From the NCBI RefSeq assembly GCF_024362385.1, contig NZ_CP101466.1:2480001-2544000 (forward strand): a DNA stretch of 64,000 nt, read 5' to 3'. Below are positions 1 through 12,456 of this stretch, piece by piece (the first letter of the stretch is position 1; each line of letters opens with the position of its first letter). The notes under the pieces were generated by a model. It had not been told where the DNA came from and ran no database searches. It was given only the letters and a program-made list of their open reading frames with translations. The translations under genes and the position numbers were made by a program. The DNA is from Arthrobacter sp. DNA4 (lineage in GTDB: Bacteria; Actinomycetota; Actinomycetes; Actinomycetales; Micrococcaceae).

Positions 1-1
1 T

Positions 2-355
2 GGCGTGACGGATGCTGAGTATGACGGGCTCCTGCGCAGGGCCACGGCCCTGGTGAGCCTGTCCAAAGCGGAGGGGTACGGTCTTCCGTTGGTGGAGGCG
101 ATGGCGGTGGGTACGCCCGTAATCGCCAGCGACATTCCCATCTTCCGCGAAGTCGGTGCAGACGCCGCGCTGTACGTGGATCCGGAGTCCCCCGGGCAGT
201 TCGCGGACGCTGTGGGTCAGCTGCAGGACGATGGGCACTGGCAGGACATGTCCCGCCGTTCGATTGCGCGTGCGGCGGAGTTCAGCTGGGATGAGTCGGC
301 GCGCCAGCTGGTGGATGCTGCTCATGAGGTCGTGGCGAAAAGGCGCCGGGCCTAG
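2..355 (+). CDS. glycosyltransferase family 4, C-terminal fragment (5' end outside window)
   Basis: This is the C-terminal part of a GT-B fold glycosyltransferase; the frame is open to the window edge, so the true start lies upstream and the GTG at 5 is probably internal. The visible EGYGLPLVEAM followed by GTPVIASD is the E-x7-E nucleotide-sugar-binding signature of GT4 enzymes such as mannosyl- and glucosyltransferases. The donor and acceptor cannot be told from this fragment. Its stop codon overlaps the stop of priA on the other strand by four bases (352-355), so the two genes converge with no room for a terminator between them. Confidence 0.8.
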   Translation, partial: GVTDAEYDGLLRRATALVSLSKAEGYGLPLVEAMAVGTPVIASDIPIFREVGADAALYVDPESPGQFADAVGQLQDDGHWQDMSRRSIARAAEFSWDESARQLVDAAHEVVAKRRRA

Positions 356-2436
356 AGCACGTCGACACCATCGAGCCGCAGCTGCACGGGGTCCAGGGTC
401 CGCTTCGCAGCCACGGCTGCCCGGGTGACCCGCAGGACGCGGACGACGGCGGCAGCCTGGCCGTACGGGAAGAACAACAGGGTCCGGACGTCCTCGGCCG
501 GGCGCCTGCCGGAGGGCGGTGCGCTGAGCAGCAGCGGCGCAGGGCCCGCCGTACGCACCGTGATACCCGCGCCGGCCAGGTCCGCTTCCACCGCACCCGT
601 GAAGTGTTCAACGGCGGCCCGCGGCCCTGTCACCGATGCGATGCGCACCGCCGGTGGAAGCTGGAGTTCCATCCGCAGGGACAGTTCACGGTGGGCGTAG
701 CCGGCCGGATCCCACCGCAGCAGCGCGCCCGTAGCAGCGGTGTCCGTAGCGGTGACCACCACCAGGCCTTTGTCCGGGGCAGGGCGCACCAGGGCGGCTG
801 CGTTAAACCAGCGGCGAACGGTGTCCTCGCCCGCGCGGAGGGTCTCGCGGCGCAGCAGGGAATCGCCGTCCAGCAGCAGTGCGGCGGCGTACCCGCCGTC
901 TGCGACGGGTTCGGCCCCCACCGTTGCCACCACCAGGGCCTTCCCGGCACCCACGTTGGCCTTCACCTGGTCCCCTGAGGACGTGATGACCGTCGTCCCC
1001 GGAAACGCGCGGCCAAGCTCTTCGGCGGTCCGCAGGACGCCGGTGGCCCCTTTTCGAAGCCGCCGGCCACCGCAGTGGGAGCACTTCCAGTCTGGGGCGG
1101 GGGTGGAACACCAGCGGCATTGGGGCAAAACGGAGGAGCCGGTCAAAGCCAGGGGCCCTTGGCAGTGTGCGCACCGGGCGGGTTCACGGCACGTCTCACA
1201 CACAAGGGAGGGTGCATAGCCCGCCCTGGCGACCTGGACCAGGACGTGGCCACGCTCCAGCCCCTCCTTGGCCGCCTGCCACGCGGCATGCGGCAGGCGG
1301 GCGATGGTGGCCAGCGGGTCCCGTCCCTGCTCGAAGCTGTCGGCAGTGCTGACGACGCGGGGAACCGACGCGCGGACAGCGGACCGCCCGGCCTCCACGG
1401 GTACGGCCCAGCCGGCCTCCACCAGCCGCTGGACCTCGGTGCTGCGTGCGTGCCCGGCAAGGAGGCAGGACGTACCCTCCTGTTCTGCCCGCAGGAGCAG
1501 GACCTCCCGGGCATGGGCGTACGGTGCGCGCTGCTCGATGTGGAGGTCGTCGCCGTCGTCCCAGCAGGCAACCAGCCCCAGGTCCTGCACCGGGGCGAAG
1601 GCGGCCGAGCGCGTTCCGATGGCGACCCTGGCCCGGCTTACCAGGAGGCGCAGGAAGTTCCGGTAGCGTGGTGTGGGACCGTCGTCGGCCGTGAGCCTGG
1701 CCACGGCCTCCTCCGGCACCAGGCCCTTCAGGGCATCTTCAAGGCGGTCCAGGTCCCGGTAGTCGGGCACCACCAGGAGCGCGCCCCGGCCTGAGGCATA
1801 AGCGGCAGCCGCGGCCTGCGCCAGCAGGGCCGGCCATCCGGTGGGACCGTACCCGTGCAGCGGATTGATGACGGCGCGGGGGGCTCCCCCTGCGGCCAGG
1901 TGCCTGAGGAAGGCAGCGCCGGTGCGGTACGGCGCCCAGGATGAAACGCCGGGGGAACCGGGCAGGCCGGGGACGCCTTCCGCTTCCCCGGTGTCCAGTG
2001 ACGCAGGGTATTCCTTCTCCAGCCTGGCAACCCGGGGCGGCACCGCTAGGCGGAGGACGTCGCTGACGGTGCCGGCGTACCGTGCAGCGACGGCAGCGGC
2101 GAGAGCCTTGACGGCTGGCGTGAGGACCGGCACCGGGGACACCACTTTTGCCAGCGGCACCAGGGCGTGTCCGGCGTCCGACTCAGCGACCCGCTCAAGG
2201 AGGAATCCGTTGAGGTCCTGGCCGTTGAACTTGACCTTGACCCTGACACCTGGCTGGGCCGCCTGGTCCAGCTCAGCCGGGACCGCATAGTCAAAGGGCC
2301 GGTCCAGATGGGGCAGCGAAGACTCAACGAGGACCCGGGCCACTGGAAGGTGCCCTGCCACGACAACGCCACTGGGCAGCGTGCGTGCCGGAAAGCCCTG
2401 CAGCAGGGACGGCTGCACGGAACTGTCAGCAACCAC
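352..2436 (-). CDS. priA: primosomal protein N' (PriA), actinobacterial form lacking helicase motifs
   Basis: Replication-restart protein of about 694 residues. The N-terminal DNA-binding domain (about residues 30-130) and the zinc module are clear: Cys413, 416, 422, 425, 440, 443, 452 and 455 form the two CxxC-type zinc sites. Where active PriA has a Walker A GxTGSGKT there is NPLHGYGPTGWPA (about 191-203), and the DEAH box is replaced by CWDDGDD (about 291-297). Loss of the ATPase motifs is known for mycobacterial and other actinobacterial PriA proteins, which are thought not to act as helicases. The GTG start is supported by GGAGGT seven bases upstream. It lies downstream of metK with a 125-base gap. 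Confidence 0.93.
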   Translation of the reverse strand: MVADSSVQPSLLQGFPARTLPSGVVVAGHLPVARVLVESSLPHLDRPFDYAVPAELDQAAQPGVRVKVKFNGQDLNGFLLERVAESDAGHALVPLAKVVSPVPVLTPAVKALAAAVAARYAGTVSDVLRLAVPPRVARLEKEYPASLDTGEAEGVPGLPGSPGVSSWAPYRTGAAFLRHLAAGGAPRAVINPLHGYGPTGWPALLAQAAAAAYASGRGALLVVPDYRDLDRLEDALKGLVPEEAVARLTADDGPTPRYRNFLRLLVSRARVAIGTRSAAFAPVQDLGLVACWDDGDDLHIEQRAPYAHAREVLLLRAEQEGTSCLLAGHARSTEVQRLVEAGWAVPVEAGRSAVRASVPRVVSTADSFEQGRDPLATIARLPHAAWQAAKEGLERGHVLVQVARAGYAPSLVCETCREPARCAHCQGPLALTGSSVLPQCRWCSTPAPDWKCSHCGGRRLRKGATGVLRTAEELGRAFPGTTVITSSGDQVKANVGAGKALVVATVGAEPVADGGYAAALLLDGDSLLRRETLRAGEDTVRRWFNAAALVRPAPDKGLVVVTATDTAATGALLRWDPAGYAHRELSLRMELQLPPAVRIASVTGPRAAVEHFTGAVEADLAGAGITVRTAGPAPLLLSAPPSGRRPAEDVRTLLFFPYGQAAAVVRVLRVTRAAVAAKRTLDPVQLRLDGVDVL

Positions 2437-2508
2437 TGCGGTTACCTCCGTTCAGCTGCCGGCTTGGACAGGGACAGCAAAGCACGGGGCACTGACATTG
2501 GGCTTCCA

Positions 2509-2546
2509 GCCTGCGCCCATGGGACTCCCGCCTGCGCCTGGGACTC
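2509..2546. repeat. short imperfect tandem direct repeat between metK and priA
   Basis: Two near-identical units, at 2509-2527 and 2530-2546, share GCCTGCGCC and TGGGACTC and differ by a two-base insertion (CA). They lie in the metK-priA gap, upstream of the priA ribosome binding site. They may be chance in GC-rich DNA; no function is assigned. Confidence 0.4.
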
Positions 2547-2561
2547 TCGGCGGAAGCGCTG

Positions 2562-3797
2562 CTAGGCGTTGAAGAATGCCTTCAAATCGTCCACCCGGTC
2601 AAGGCGTTCCCATGTAAAGTCGGGATCGTCGCGGCCAAAGTGACCGTGGGCAGCGGTCTTGGCGTAGATGGGCCGTTTCAGGTCCAGGGCGTCGATGATG
2701 GCCCGCGGACGGAGATCGAAGATTTCCGCGATGGCTTCGCTGATCCGGGCGGGATCCACGGTCTCGGTGCCGAACGTCTCCACGTAGGTTCCCACGGGGC
2801 GGGCCTGGCCGATTGCGTAGGCGATCTGGATCTCGGCACGCTTGGCCAGCCCCGCGGCCACCACGTTCTTGGCGACCCAGCGCATGGCGTATGCGGCGGA
2901 GCGGTCCACCTTGGACGGGTCCTTGCCGGAGAAGGCGCCGCCGCCGTGGCGGGCCATGCCGCCGTAGGTGTCGACGATGATCTTGCGGCCGGTGAGGCCG
3001 GCGTCTCCCACCGGCCCGCCGATGACGAATTCACCGGCAGGGTTGAGGATGTTCGCGGCGCGGGAGATGTCCAGGTTGGCGGCGGCGAGGACGGGCTCAA
3101 TGACAATGGCGGCGAGGTCGGCGCGCAGCTGCTCAAGGCTTGCGCCCTCGGCGTGCTGGCTGGAGATCACCACGGTTTCAACGGATACCGGAACGTCTTT
3201 GTCGTAGCCCACGGTGACCTGGGTCTTGCCGTCCGGGCGGAGGTAAGCCAGCTGGCCCGTCTTCCGGACGTCGGTCAGGCGTTCGGAGAGCCGGTGGGCC
3301 AGCCAGATGGGCGTGGGCATGTAGGAAGGGGTCTCGTCGCTGGCGTACCCGAACATCAGGCCCTGGTCGCCCGCACCCTGGAGGTCATAGTCGTCCTCCT
3401 GGCGGCCTTCGCGGGCTTCCAGCGAGTTAAAGACGCCGCCGGCGATGTCATTCGACTGCTGGCCGATGGATACGGACACGCCGCAGCGGGCACCGTCAAA
3501 ACCGTTGGCTGATGAGTCGTAGCCGATGCCGAGGATGGTCTCGCGAACGATCTGCGGGATTTCGACGTAGGCGTCGGTGGTGACTTCGCCTGCCACGTGC
3601 ACCAGACCGGTGGTCGCCATGGTCTCCACGGCTACACGGGATTCGGGGTCTGCGGCCAGGAGCGCGTCCAGGATGGCGTCGCTGATCTGGTCACAGATCT
3701 TGTCCGGGTGGCCTTCGGTAACCGACTCGGACGTGAAGAGCCGGAGCGCGGAGGGCGTGGCCCCATGGGACTGGGGAAGGTGCAGCGGTAAAGTCAC
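2562..3797 (-). CDS. metK: S-adenosylmethionine synthetase
   Basis: Makes S-adenosylmethionine from methionine and ATP. At 411 residues it is normal length for the family. The three-domain MetK signatures are present: [16 protein letters not shown] near the N-terminus (ATP and methionine site), [12 protein letters not shown] in the middle, and [19 protein letters not shown] (the P-loop-like phosphate-binding segment). The GTG start has AAGG about seven bases upstream. It sits in the minus-strand run coaBC-metK-priA, 76 bases after coaBC, an order common in Micrococcaceae. No SAM riboswitch-like structure was recognised in the gap. Confidence 0.97.
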   Translation of the reverse strand: MTLPLHLPQSHGATPSALRLFTSESVTEGHPDKICDQISDAILDALLAADPESRVAVETMATTGLVHVAGEVTTDAYVEIPQIVRETILGIGYDSSANGFDGARCGVSVSIGQQSNDIAGGVFNSLEAREGRQEDDYDLQGAGDQGLMFGYASDETPSYMPTPIWLAHRLSERLTDVRKTGQLAYLRPDGKTQVTVGYDKDVPVSVETVVISSQHAEGASLEQLRADLAAIVIEPVLAAANLDISRAANILNPAGEFVIGGPVGDAGLTGRKIIVDTYGGMARHGGGAFSGKDPSKVDRSAAYAMRWVAKNVVAAGLAKRAEIQIAYAIGQARPVGTYVETFGTETVDPARISEAIAEIFDLRPRAIIDALDLKRPIYAKTAAHGHFGRDDPDFTWERLDRVDDLKAFFNA

Positions 3798-3873
3798 TCA
3801 ACTACCTTACTGGTTGGAGCACGCCGGCCCTGCGGGAGATGTCTTCCCGCGAAGCAAACGTGGTGCGGAACAC

Positions 3874-5112
3874 TCAGGTCCGGGGCGAAACCCGGTTCAG
3901 TTCAAAGCTGATGCGGGTAATGATGGCTTCGGCAACCTCAGTCTTGGTTCCCGACGCTTCCTGTGGTTCGGAGCCGGAGCGGGAGAGGATGACCACCGAG
4001 TTGGAGTCCTGCCCGAAGACCTTATCCGTCCCCACGTGGTTGACCACCAGCAGGTCGCAGCCCTTCCGCTGGAGTTTTGCCTCCGCATACTCCAGGACGT
4101 CGCCCTGGCTGTCCCCGGTCTCCGCGGCGAAACCGACGATGAGTTGCGCGGAAGCCGAATCCCCGGCATTGCGCTGTTCCACGAGCTCCTGCAGGATGTC
4201 CGGGTTGCGGACCAGGGCGATGACGGGGTCTGCTGTATCGTCCCGCTTTTTGATTTTGGTGTCAGAGACATCGGCCGGGCGGAAGTCGGCCACGGCGGCG
4301 GACATAATGACGACGTCGGACTCCGCTGCCGCGTCCAGTGCAGATTCCCGGAGTTGCAGGGCGGTCTCCACGCGGACCACCTCCACCCCGGCCGGTGGCG
4401 CAACATCCATGTGGGCGGCCAGTAACCGCACGGTGGCGCCGGCGTTCCGGGCAGCGACTGCCAGCGCCACGCCCTGCTTGCCGGAAGACCGGTTGCCCAG
4501 GAACCGTACGGGGTCCAGCGGTTCGCGGGTGCCGCCGGCGCTGACGGTTACGGTGCGGCCCGCAAGCGGAAGCTGGTAATCGGACCGTCCCTGGACCAGC
4601 GCCATGGCTGCGTCGAAGATCACCTGCGGTTCCGGGAGCCGGCCGGGGCCTGAGTCTGCGCCGGTCAACCTGCCGGAGGCCGGCTCCAGGACGGCGGCGC
4701 CGCGGCCGCGGAGCGTTTCGACGTTGGCGCGGGTTGCGGCGTTCTGCCACATTTCGGTGTGCATTGCGGGGGCGAACAGCACGGGGCCGTGCGCCATCAG
4801 CAACGTGTTGGTCAGCAGGTCCCCGGCCTGGCCGGTTGCAGCTTTTGCCAGGAGGTCCGCCGTGGCCGGTGCCACGACGACCAGGTCTGCCTCATGGCCC
4901 AGGCGGACATGGTTGACCAGGTGCACGTCATCGAAGACGCTGTTGCTGACCGGGTTTCCGGACAGCGCCTCCCAGGTGGCGGTGCCGATGAAGCGGGTGG
5001 ACGCCTCCGTGGGGATCACCGTGACGTCATGGCCGGCTTCAGTAAAAAGCCGGAGGAGCGATGCCACCTTGTAGGCGGCAATCCCTCCCCCGACTCCGAG
5101 GACTATGCGCAC
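3874..5112 (-). CDS. coaBC: bifunctional phosphopantothenoylcysteine decarboxylase / phosphopantothenate-cysteine ligase
   Basis: Carries out two consecutive steps of coenzyme A synthesis: joining cysteine to 4'-phosphopantothenate and decarboxylating the product. The N-terminal flavoprotein half (about residues 1-180) has the catalytic His region NHVRLGHEADL and the substrate clamp PAMHTEMW, a variant of the canonical PxMNxxMW. The C-terminal synthetase half has SAGGTREPLDPVRF, NRSSGKQG and the KIKKR motif. Length (412) is standard. GTG start with GGAG five bases upstream. It follows rpoZ by 38 bases and likely belongs to the same transcript as gmk-rpoZ. Confidence 0.95.
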   Translation of the reverse strand: MRIVLGVGGGIAAYKVASLLRLFTEAGHDVTVIPTEASTRFIGTATWEALSGNPVSNSVFDDVHLVNHVRLGHEADLVVVAPATADLLAKAATGQAGDLLTNTLLMAHGPVLFAPAMHTEMWQNAATRANVETLRGRGAAVLEPASGRLTGADSGPGRLPEPQVIFDAAMALVQGRSDYQLPLAGRTVTVSAGGTREPLDPVRFLGNRSSGKQGVALAVAARNAGATVRLLAAHMDVAPPAGVEVVRVETALQLRESALDAAAESDVVIMSAAVADFRPADVSDTKIKKRDDTADPVIALVRNPDILQELVEQRNAGDSASAQLIVGFAAETGDSQGDVLEYAEAKLQRKGCDLLVVNHVGTDKVFGQDSNSVVILSRSGSEPQEASGTKTEVAEAIITRISFELNRVSPRT

Positions 5113-5150
5113 TTGATCTCCGTCAACAGCAAGTCAGTTCAGCGGCAGGA

Positions 5151-5411
5151 TTACTCTGCGGCTTCGATCGGCGTGGAAACCAGCTTGCCTTCGTTGATTT
5201 CGCGCAGTGCGATGGAGAGCGACTTCTCGTTCAGCTTGGTGTCAACCAGGGGGCCGACGTACTCGAAGAGGCCCTCGTGCAGCTGGGCGTAGTAGGCGTT
5301 GATCTGACGAGCGCGCTTGGCACCGAAGATCACCAGGCCGTACTTGGAGTCGGCTGCTTCAAGCAGCGAGTCGATCGGCGGGTTGATGATGCCTTCAAGG
5401 TTCGTGGACAC
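5151..5411 (-). CDS. rpoZ: RNA polymerase omega subunit
   Basis: Small subunit (86 residues) that stabilises the beta' subunit of RNA polymerase. The family core is clear: [27 protein letters not shown], including the conserved AKRARQIN helix that contacts beta'. The GTG start is backed by GGAG five bases upstream. It lies between gmk and coaBC, the usual actinobacterial arrangement. Confidence 0.95.
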   Translation of the reverse strand: MSTNLEGIINPPIDSLLEAADSKYGLVIFGAKRARQINAYYAQLHEGLFEYVGPLVDTKLNEKSLSIALREINEGKLVSTPIEAAE

Positions 5412-5426
5412 GAATTCTCCAAATTC

Positions 5427-6020
5427 CTAGCGGGCTGACGGTTCCGGCAGGTGTGGATGCGGTGTCAGCCCCATGAGTGAAACAAGCTCGTCCGCTGCCC
5501 GGCGGACGTCGTCATTGATGACGGTGTGGTCGAACTCCGGTTCAGCAGCAAGTTCCAGTTTAGCGGTTTCCAGGCGACGCTGCTGTTCTTCGGGGGTTTC
5601 TGTGCCGCGGCCCACCAGCCGGCGCACCATCTCGTCCCACGTTGGCGGGGCGAGGAAGACGAACTGGGCGTCGGGAACGGCCGCTTTCACCTGCCGTGCA
5701 CCCTGGAGGTCGATCTCCAGGAGCACCGAACGGCCCTCCGCGATGGCCGCGTTGACGGTGCTCTTGAGGGTGCCGTAGGTGTTCTGGCCGTGGACAACGG
5801 CCCACTCCAGGAGTTCACCGTCGGCGATGAGCCTCTCGAACTCCTCCTTGGTCTTGAAGAAGTAGTGGACACCGTCCACCTCGCCCGGCCGGGGCGCCCG
5901 GGTGGTGGCGGAGACGGAAAGCCAAACCTCCGGGTAGTTGTCCCGGATATAGGTGGACACGGTGCCTTTGCCAACAGCCGTCGGACCTGCGAGGACTGTC
6001 AGTCCAGGTTTCTTGCTCAC
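5427..6020 (-). CDS. gmk: guanylate kinase
   Basis: Phosphorylates GMP to GDP with ATP. The 197-residue protein has the P-loop [11 protein letters not shown] at about residues 12-22, the GMP-binding segments [15 protein letters not shown] and YGTLKSTV, and the lid-region arginines in [19 protein letters not shown] start with AAGGA upstream. It is followed 15 bases later by rpoZ and preceded by mihF 44 bases upstream, so guanine nucleotide supply is co-located with a transcription subunit. Confidence 0.96.
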   Translation of the reverse strand: MSKKPGLTVLAGPTAVGKGTVSTYIRDNYPEVWLSVSATTRAPRPGEVDGVHYFFKTKEEFERLIADGELLEWAVVHGQNTYGTLKSTVNAAIAEGRSVLLEIDLQGARQVKAAVPDAQFVFLAPPTWDEMVRRLVGRGTETPEEQQRRLETAKLELAAEPEFDHTVINDDVRRAADELVSLMGLTPHPHLPEPSAR

Positions 6021-6064
6021 GTATTCCTTTTGCCACGGTTGGGGAAGGGCAGGCGCCGCCTGCC

Positions 6065-6382
6065 TCAGTGCTCGTCTATAAAATCTACCAGCGCGCGGCG
6101 CTGGTGGACGCCCAGGCCCCGGACCCTGCGGGACGCTGCGATGCCCAGCTGCTGCATGATGGCGGCGGCCCGCACCTTTCCGATGCCGGGCAGGGCTTCG
6201 AGCAGTTCAGAAACCCGCATGCGGGCCAGGGCGTCGTCCTCCAGCGCGGAGCTGATGATGTCCGCCGCCGATCTGTCGCCGTTCCGGAGGCTCTCCTTGG
6301 CGGCGGCACGCGTTGCCCTGGCTGCTGCCGCCTTGCCCAGGGCGTCGGCCCGTTCCGACGCAGATAGAGGTCGCAGGACCAT
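6065..6382 (-). CDS. mihF: integration host factor, actinobacterial type (mIHF)
   Basis: Nucleoid-associated DNA-binding protein of about 105 residues, unrelated in sequence to proteobacterial IHF. The C-terminal half has the helix-two-turn-helix signature [22 protein letters not shown] followed by [12 protein letters not shown] chose the ATG at 6382 ([15 protein letters not shown]) because mycobacterial homologues begin at the equivalent position and a G-rich ribosome site precedes it; an upstream ATG at 6412 would add ten residues but lacks one. It sits between pyrF and gmk, as in mycobacteria. Confidence 0.9.
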   Translation of the reverse strand: MVLRPLSASERADALGKAAAARATRAAAKESLRNGDRSAADIISSALEDDALARMRVSELLEALPGIGKVRAAAIMQQLGIAASRRVRGLGVHQRRALVDFIDEH

Positions 6383-6492
6383 CACGGACACCCCCGAAGT
6401 CGGCGGATTCATCCAAGGGCGGCCGCCCTTGGACCTGTCCTGAAACTACCCTCTGGTGCAGCCTGAATCAATGCATCCGGACAATTGCAGGC

Positions 6493-7345
6493 CTATTCGC
6501 CCCGCAGTCCGTCCAGCGTCCGCAGCGCGGCCTCGCGCAGGCCCCGCGTTTCCGGTCCGGCCGACAGGATGTCCCGGCTGGAGGTTCCCAGGACCAGCGG
6601 GTAGGCAGCGCCGAAGGTGGCCCGAAGGTCAGCCGGCGTTGCCCCCTGGGCCCCGAGGCCGGGCGCCAGGATGGGGCCACGGACCGCAGCAAGGTCCAGT
6701 TCCAGGTCTGCCAGGGCGCTGCCGACGGTGGCGCCGACCACCAGGCCAACAGAACCGAGGCTTTCGGGGTACCGCGAGTTCTCCGCTGCCGCGGACTCCG
6801 TGATCCTGCGGGCCACGGAATCCTTTCCGCCCACGTGCTGGACCGAGGCTCCCTCGGGGTTGGACGTCAGCGCCAGCACGAACACGCCCCGCCCGGTTTC
6901 CGCCGCGAGGTCAAGCGCGGGGCGAAGGGACTCGAAGCCGAGGTAGGGGCTCAGCGTGACGGAGTCCGCCGCGAGCGGAGACTCGTCGCGCAGCCAGGCG
7001 TCCGCGTAGGCGGCCATGGTGGATCCGATGTCGCCGCGCTTGGCGTCGGCGATGCTGAGCACGGATTCGTCCCGGGCCGTGGCCAGGACCTCCTCCAGCA
7101 CCGCCATGCCGGCAGAACCGTGGCGTTCGTAAAGTGCCACCTGGGGCTTCACGGCGGCAGCGAGCGAAGCCACTGCCTCCAGGACCGTCAGCGAGAAGCG
7201 CCGAAGCCCCGCGGCGTCGTCGTCCAGTCCCCAGCTCTTCAGCAGTGCCGGGTGCGGATCAATGCCAACGCAGAGGGGCCCACGGGCGGCCATGGCCGCG
7301 CCGAGCCGGGAGCCAAAGGACTCCCGGCCGGCAGTGGCTGCCTGC

Positions 7346-7353
<8 letters not shown>
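6493..7353 (-). CDS. pyrF: orotidine 5'-phosphate decarboxylase (type 2)
   Basis: Last step of UMP synthesis: decarboxylates OMP to UMP. The 286-residue length and the active-site segment [14 protein letters not shown] (the D-x-K-x2-D signature, here DAKRGD) match the longer type 2 family of actinobacteria. The ATG at 7353 overlaps the carB stop in an 8-base ATGCCTGA, so translation is probably coupled. Because of a frame error in carB, the pyrF frame reads open far upstream into carB; residues before the ATG at 7353 are out-of-frame carB sequence and not part of pyrF. It is the last gene of the pyr operon. Confidence 0.94.
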
Positions 7354-10655
<3,302 letters not shown>

Positions 10656-10656
<1 letters not shown>

Positions 10657-11933
10657 TACTTCTTGTCCTCAGTCTTGTTGTCGTTTTTGTGGTCGGCGCC
10701 GGCGGGGTGTGCGGAGTCCACCGGGTCCTTGGACAGGTTGGCGTTCCGGCCGTCCCGCGTGCCTTGCATGAGGTCGATGAACCGGTCGAACAGGTAGGCG
10801 GCGTCGTGCGGGCCGGTCGCAGCCTCGGGGTGGTACTGGACGGAGAAGGCCGGGATGTCCAGGCAGGCGAGGCCTTCCACGACGTCGTCGTTCAGGCTGA
10901 TGTGGCTGACTTCCACCCGGCCGTAGCGTGCCTCCGGAGCCTGGGTGGCGCCGTCGAGCGGGGCGTCCACGGCGAAGCCGTGGTTCTGGGAGGTGATTTC
11001 CACCTTGCCGGTGCGGCGGTCCATCACGGGCTGGTTGATGCCGCGGTGGCCGTAGCGGAGCTTGTAGGTGCCAAAGCCGAGGGCCCGCCCCAGGATCTGG
11101 TTGCCGAAGCAGATGCCGAAGTAGGGCAGCTTCTCGTCCAGGACGGAGCGCAGCAGCTTCACCTGCGCGTCGGCGGTGGCGGGATCGCCCGGGCCGTTGG
11201 ACATGAAGAAGCCGTCCGGGTTGACGGCCTTGACGTCCTCCAGGGTGGCGGTGGCCGGGAGCACGTGGACGCGGACGCCGCGCTCGGCGAACCGCACCGG
11301 GGTCATGGCCTTGATGCCGAGGTCGATCGCCGCGATGCTGAAGCGGGGCTCGCCCTCCCAGCCATGGTCCTTCGGTTCCACCACGTAGGCTTCGTCGACG
11401 CTGACTTCCTCCGCCAGGCGCGAACCCTCCATGGGGGCACTGGCCAGGACGGCGTCGAGCAGTTCCTTGTCCGTGGCCTGCGCTGCCCCGCCGGAGAAGA
11501 TGCCGGCGCGCATGGTCTTGTGCTCGCGCAGGTGGCGGGTGATGGCACGGGTATCCACACCCTGGATGCCGACGATGCCCTGGGCCACCAGCTCCTCATC
11601 CAGCGACCGCTCGGAACGCCAGTTGGAGGGCCGGCGCGCGGCGTCGCGGACAATGTAGCCGGCCACCCAGATGCGCCGGGACTCGGCGTCGTCATCGTTC
11701 ACGCCGGTGTTGCCGATGTGCGGGGCCGTCTGCACCACCAGCTGGCGGGCATACGAGGGATCGGTGATGGTTTCCTGGTAGCCGGTCATGCCGGTCGCGA
11801 AGACGGCCTCGCCCAGGGCGGTGCCGGTGGCGCCGTAGCTGGTGCCGCGGAAGATGCGTCCGTCTTCGAGAACCAGCGCAGCCGGGGCCGATACAGGAGC
11901 GGAGGTGGTTGCTGTCAATGTATTCGCTTTCAC
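10656..11933 (-). CDS. carA: carbamoyl-phosphate synthase small (glutaminase) subunit
   Basis: Class I glutamine amidotransferase subunit that feeds ammonia to CarB. The nucleophile elbow [13 protein letters not shown] and the downstream SVQYHPEA with the catalytic His-x-Glu are present, as is the N-terminal CarA domain ([12 protein letters not shown] onward). I prefer the GTG at 11933, four bases after the preceding stop and seven after GGAAAG; a GTG at 11957 would overlap the upstream gene by 20 bases. A charged Asp/Lys-rich tail of about 25 residues ends the protein. Stop and carB start share one base. Confidence 0.95.
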
Positions 11934-11937
11934 TGTC

Positions 11938-12456
11938 TTACTTTCCACTGGTGGCACCAGCCGCTGGGGCTGACGAAATCAAATCCTGAAGGGCCTGGTA
12001 CACCACGTCCTTGTCCGCGGCGCGGCGGGTTCGGAAGCCGGTATCCAGGTCGTGCGTGCCGTGCGTCCACCCGAGCACCAGGAGGCCGTCCTTTTCCACG
12101 AACTTCCCGGCCATGCCGCTGTCCTGCCGGACTTCCGTGAGGGATGCCGCGGGGATGTACAGGGCAGGGGCACCGGAGCGCTCATAGAGGACACCGTGCG
12201 GGTACACCTCAAGGGTGGCGTTGCTGCGGATGCCCAGCCCGTGCACTGCGATCCTGTCAAGCCAGTCACCGGCCGTTGTGGTGGCCACGTACTGCCCCTC
12301 GGCAACGGCGGTGGGCTCGCCCGGCGCTGCAGGCACCTGGGGCAGTTGCCCGACGTCGGACTGGCGCTTCAGGCGGTTGCGCCACCCCACTGCGAGGAGG
12401 ACAAACACGACGGCGACCACCGCCAGCATGGCAAGGCCAGGAAGGATCTTGTCCAT
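11938..12456 (-). CDS. small membrane-anchored protein of the pyr operon (PH-like domain, function unknown)
   Basis: A 172-residue protein with one N-terminal membrane segment ([23 protein letters not shown], about residues 4-23), then positive charges and a soluble domain of about 120 residues rich in beta-strand-like stretches ([36 protein letters not shown]). It resembles the conserved actinobacterial protein found between pyrC and carA, often called a PH-like transporter or hypothetical. The start codon overlaps the pyrC stop by one base (TGATG), so it is an integral member of the pyrimidine operon. Its role is not known; a link to membrane-associated regulation or transport is only a guess. 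Confidence 0.85.
   Translation of the reverse strand: MDKILPGLAMLAVVAVVFVLLAVGWRNRLKRQSDVGQLPQVPAAPGEPTAVAEGQYVATTTAGDWLDRIAVHGLGIRSNATLEVYPHGVLYERSGAPALYIPAASLTEVRQDSGMAGKFVEKDGLLVLGWTHGTHDLDTGFRTRRAADKDVVYQALQDLISSAPAAGATSGK

Noticed and set aside
2437..2561. SAM riboswitch or other RNA element next to metK
   Set aside because: The metK leader lies at 3798-3873 instead and shows only a weak 6-bp stem. The 2437-2561 gap holds just a short direct repeat.
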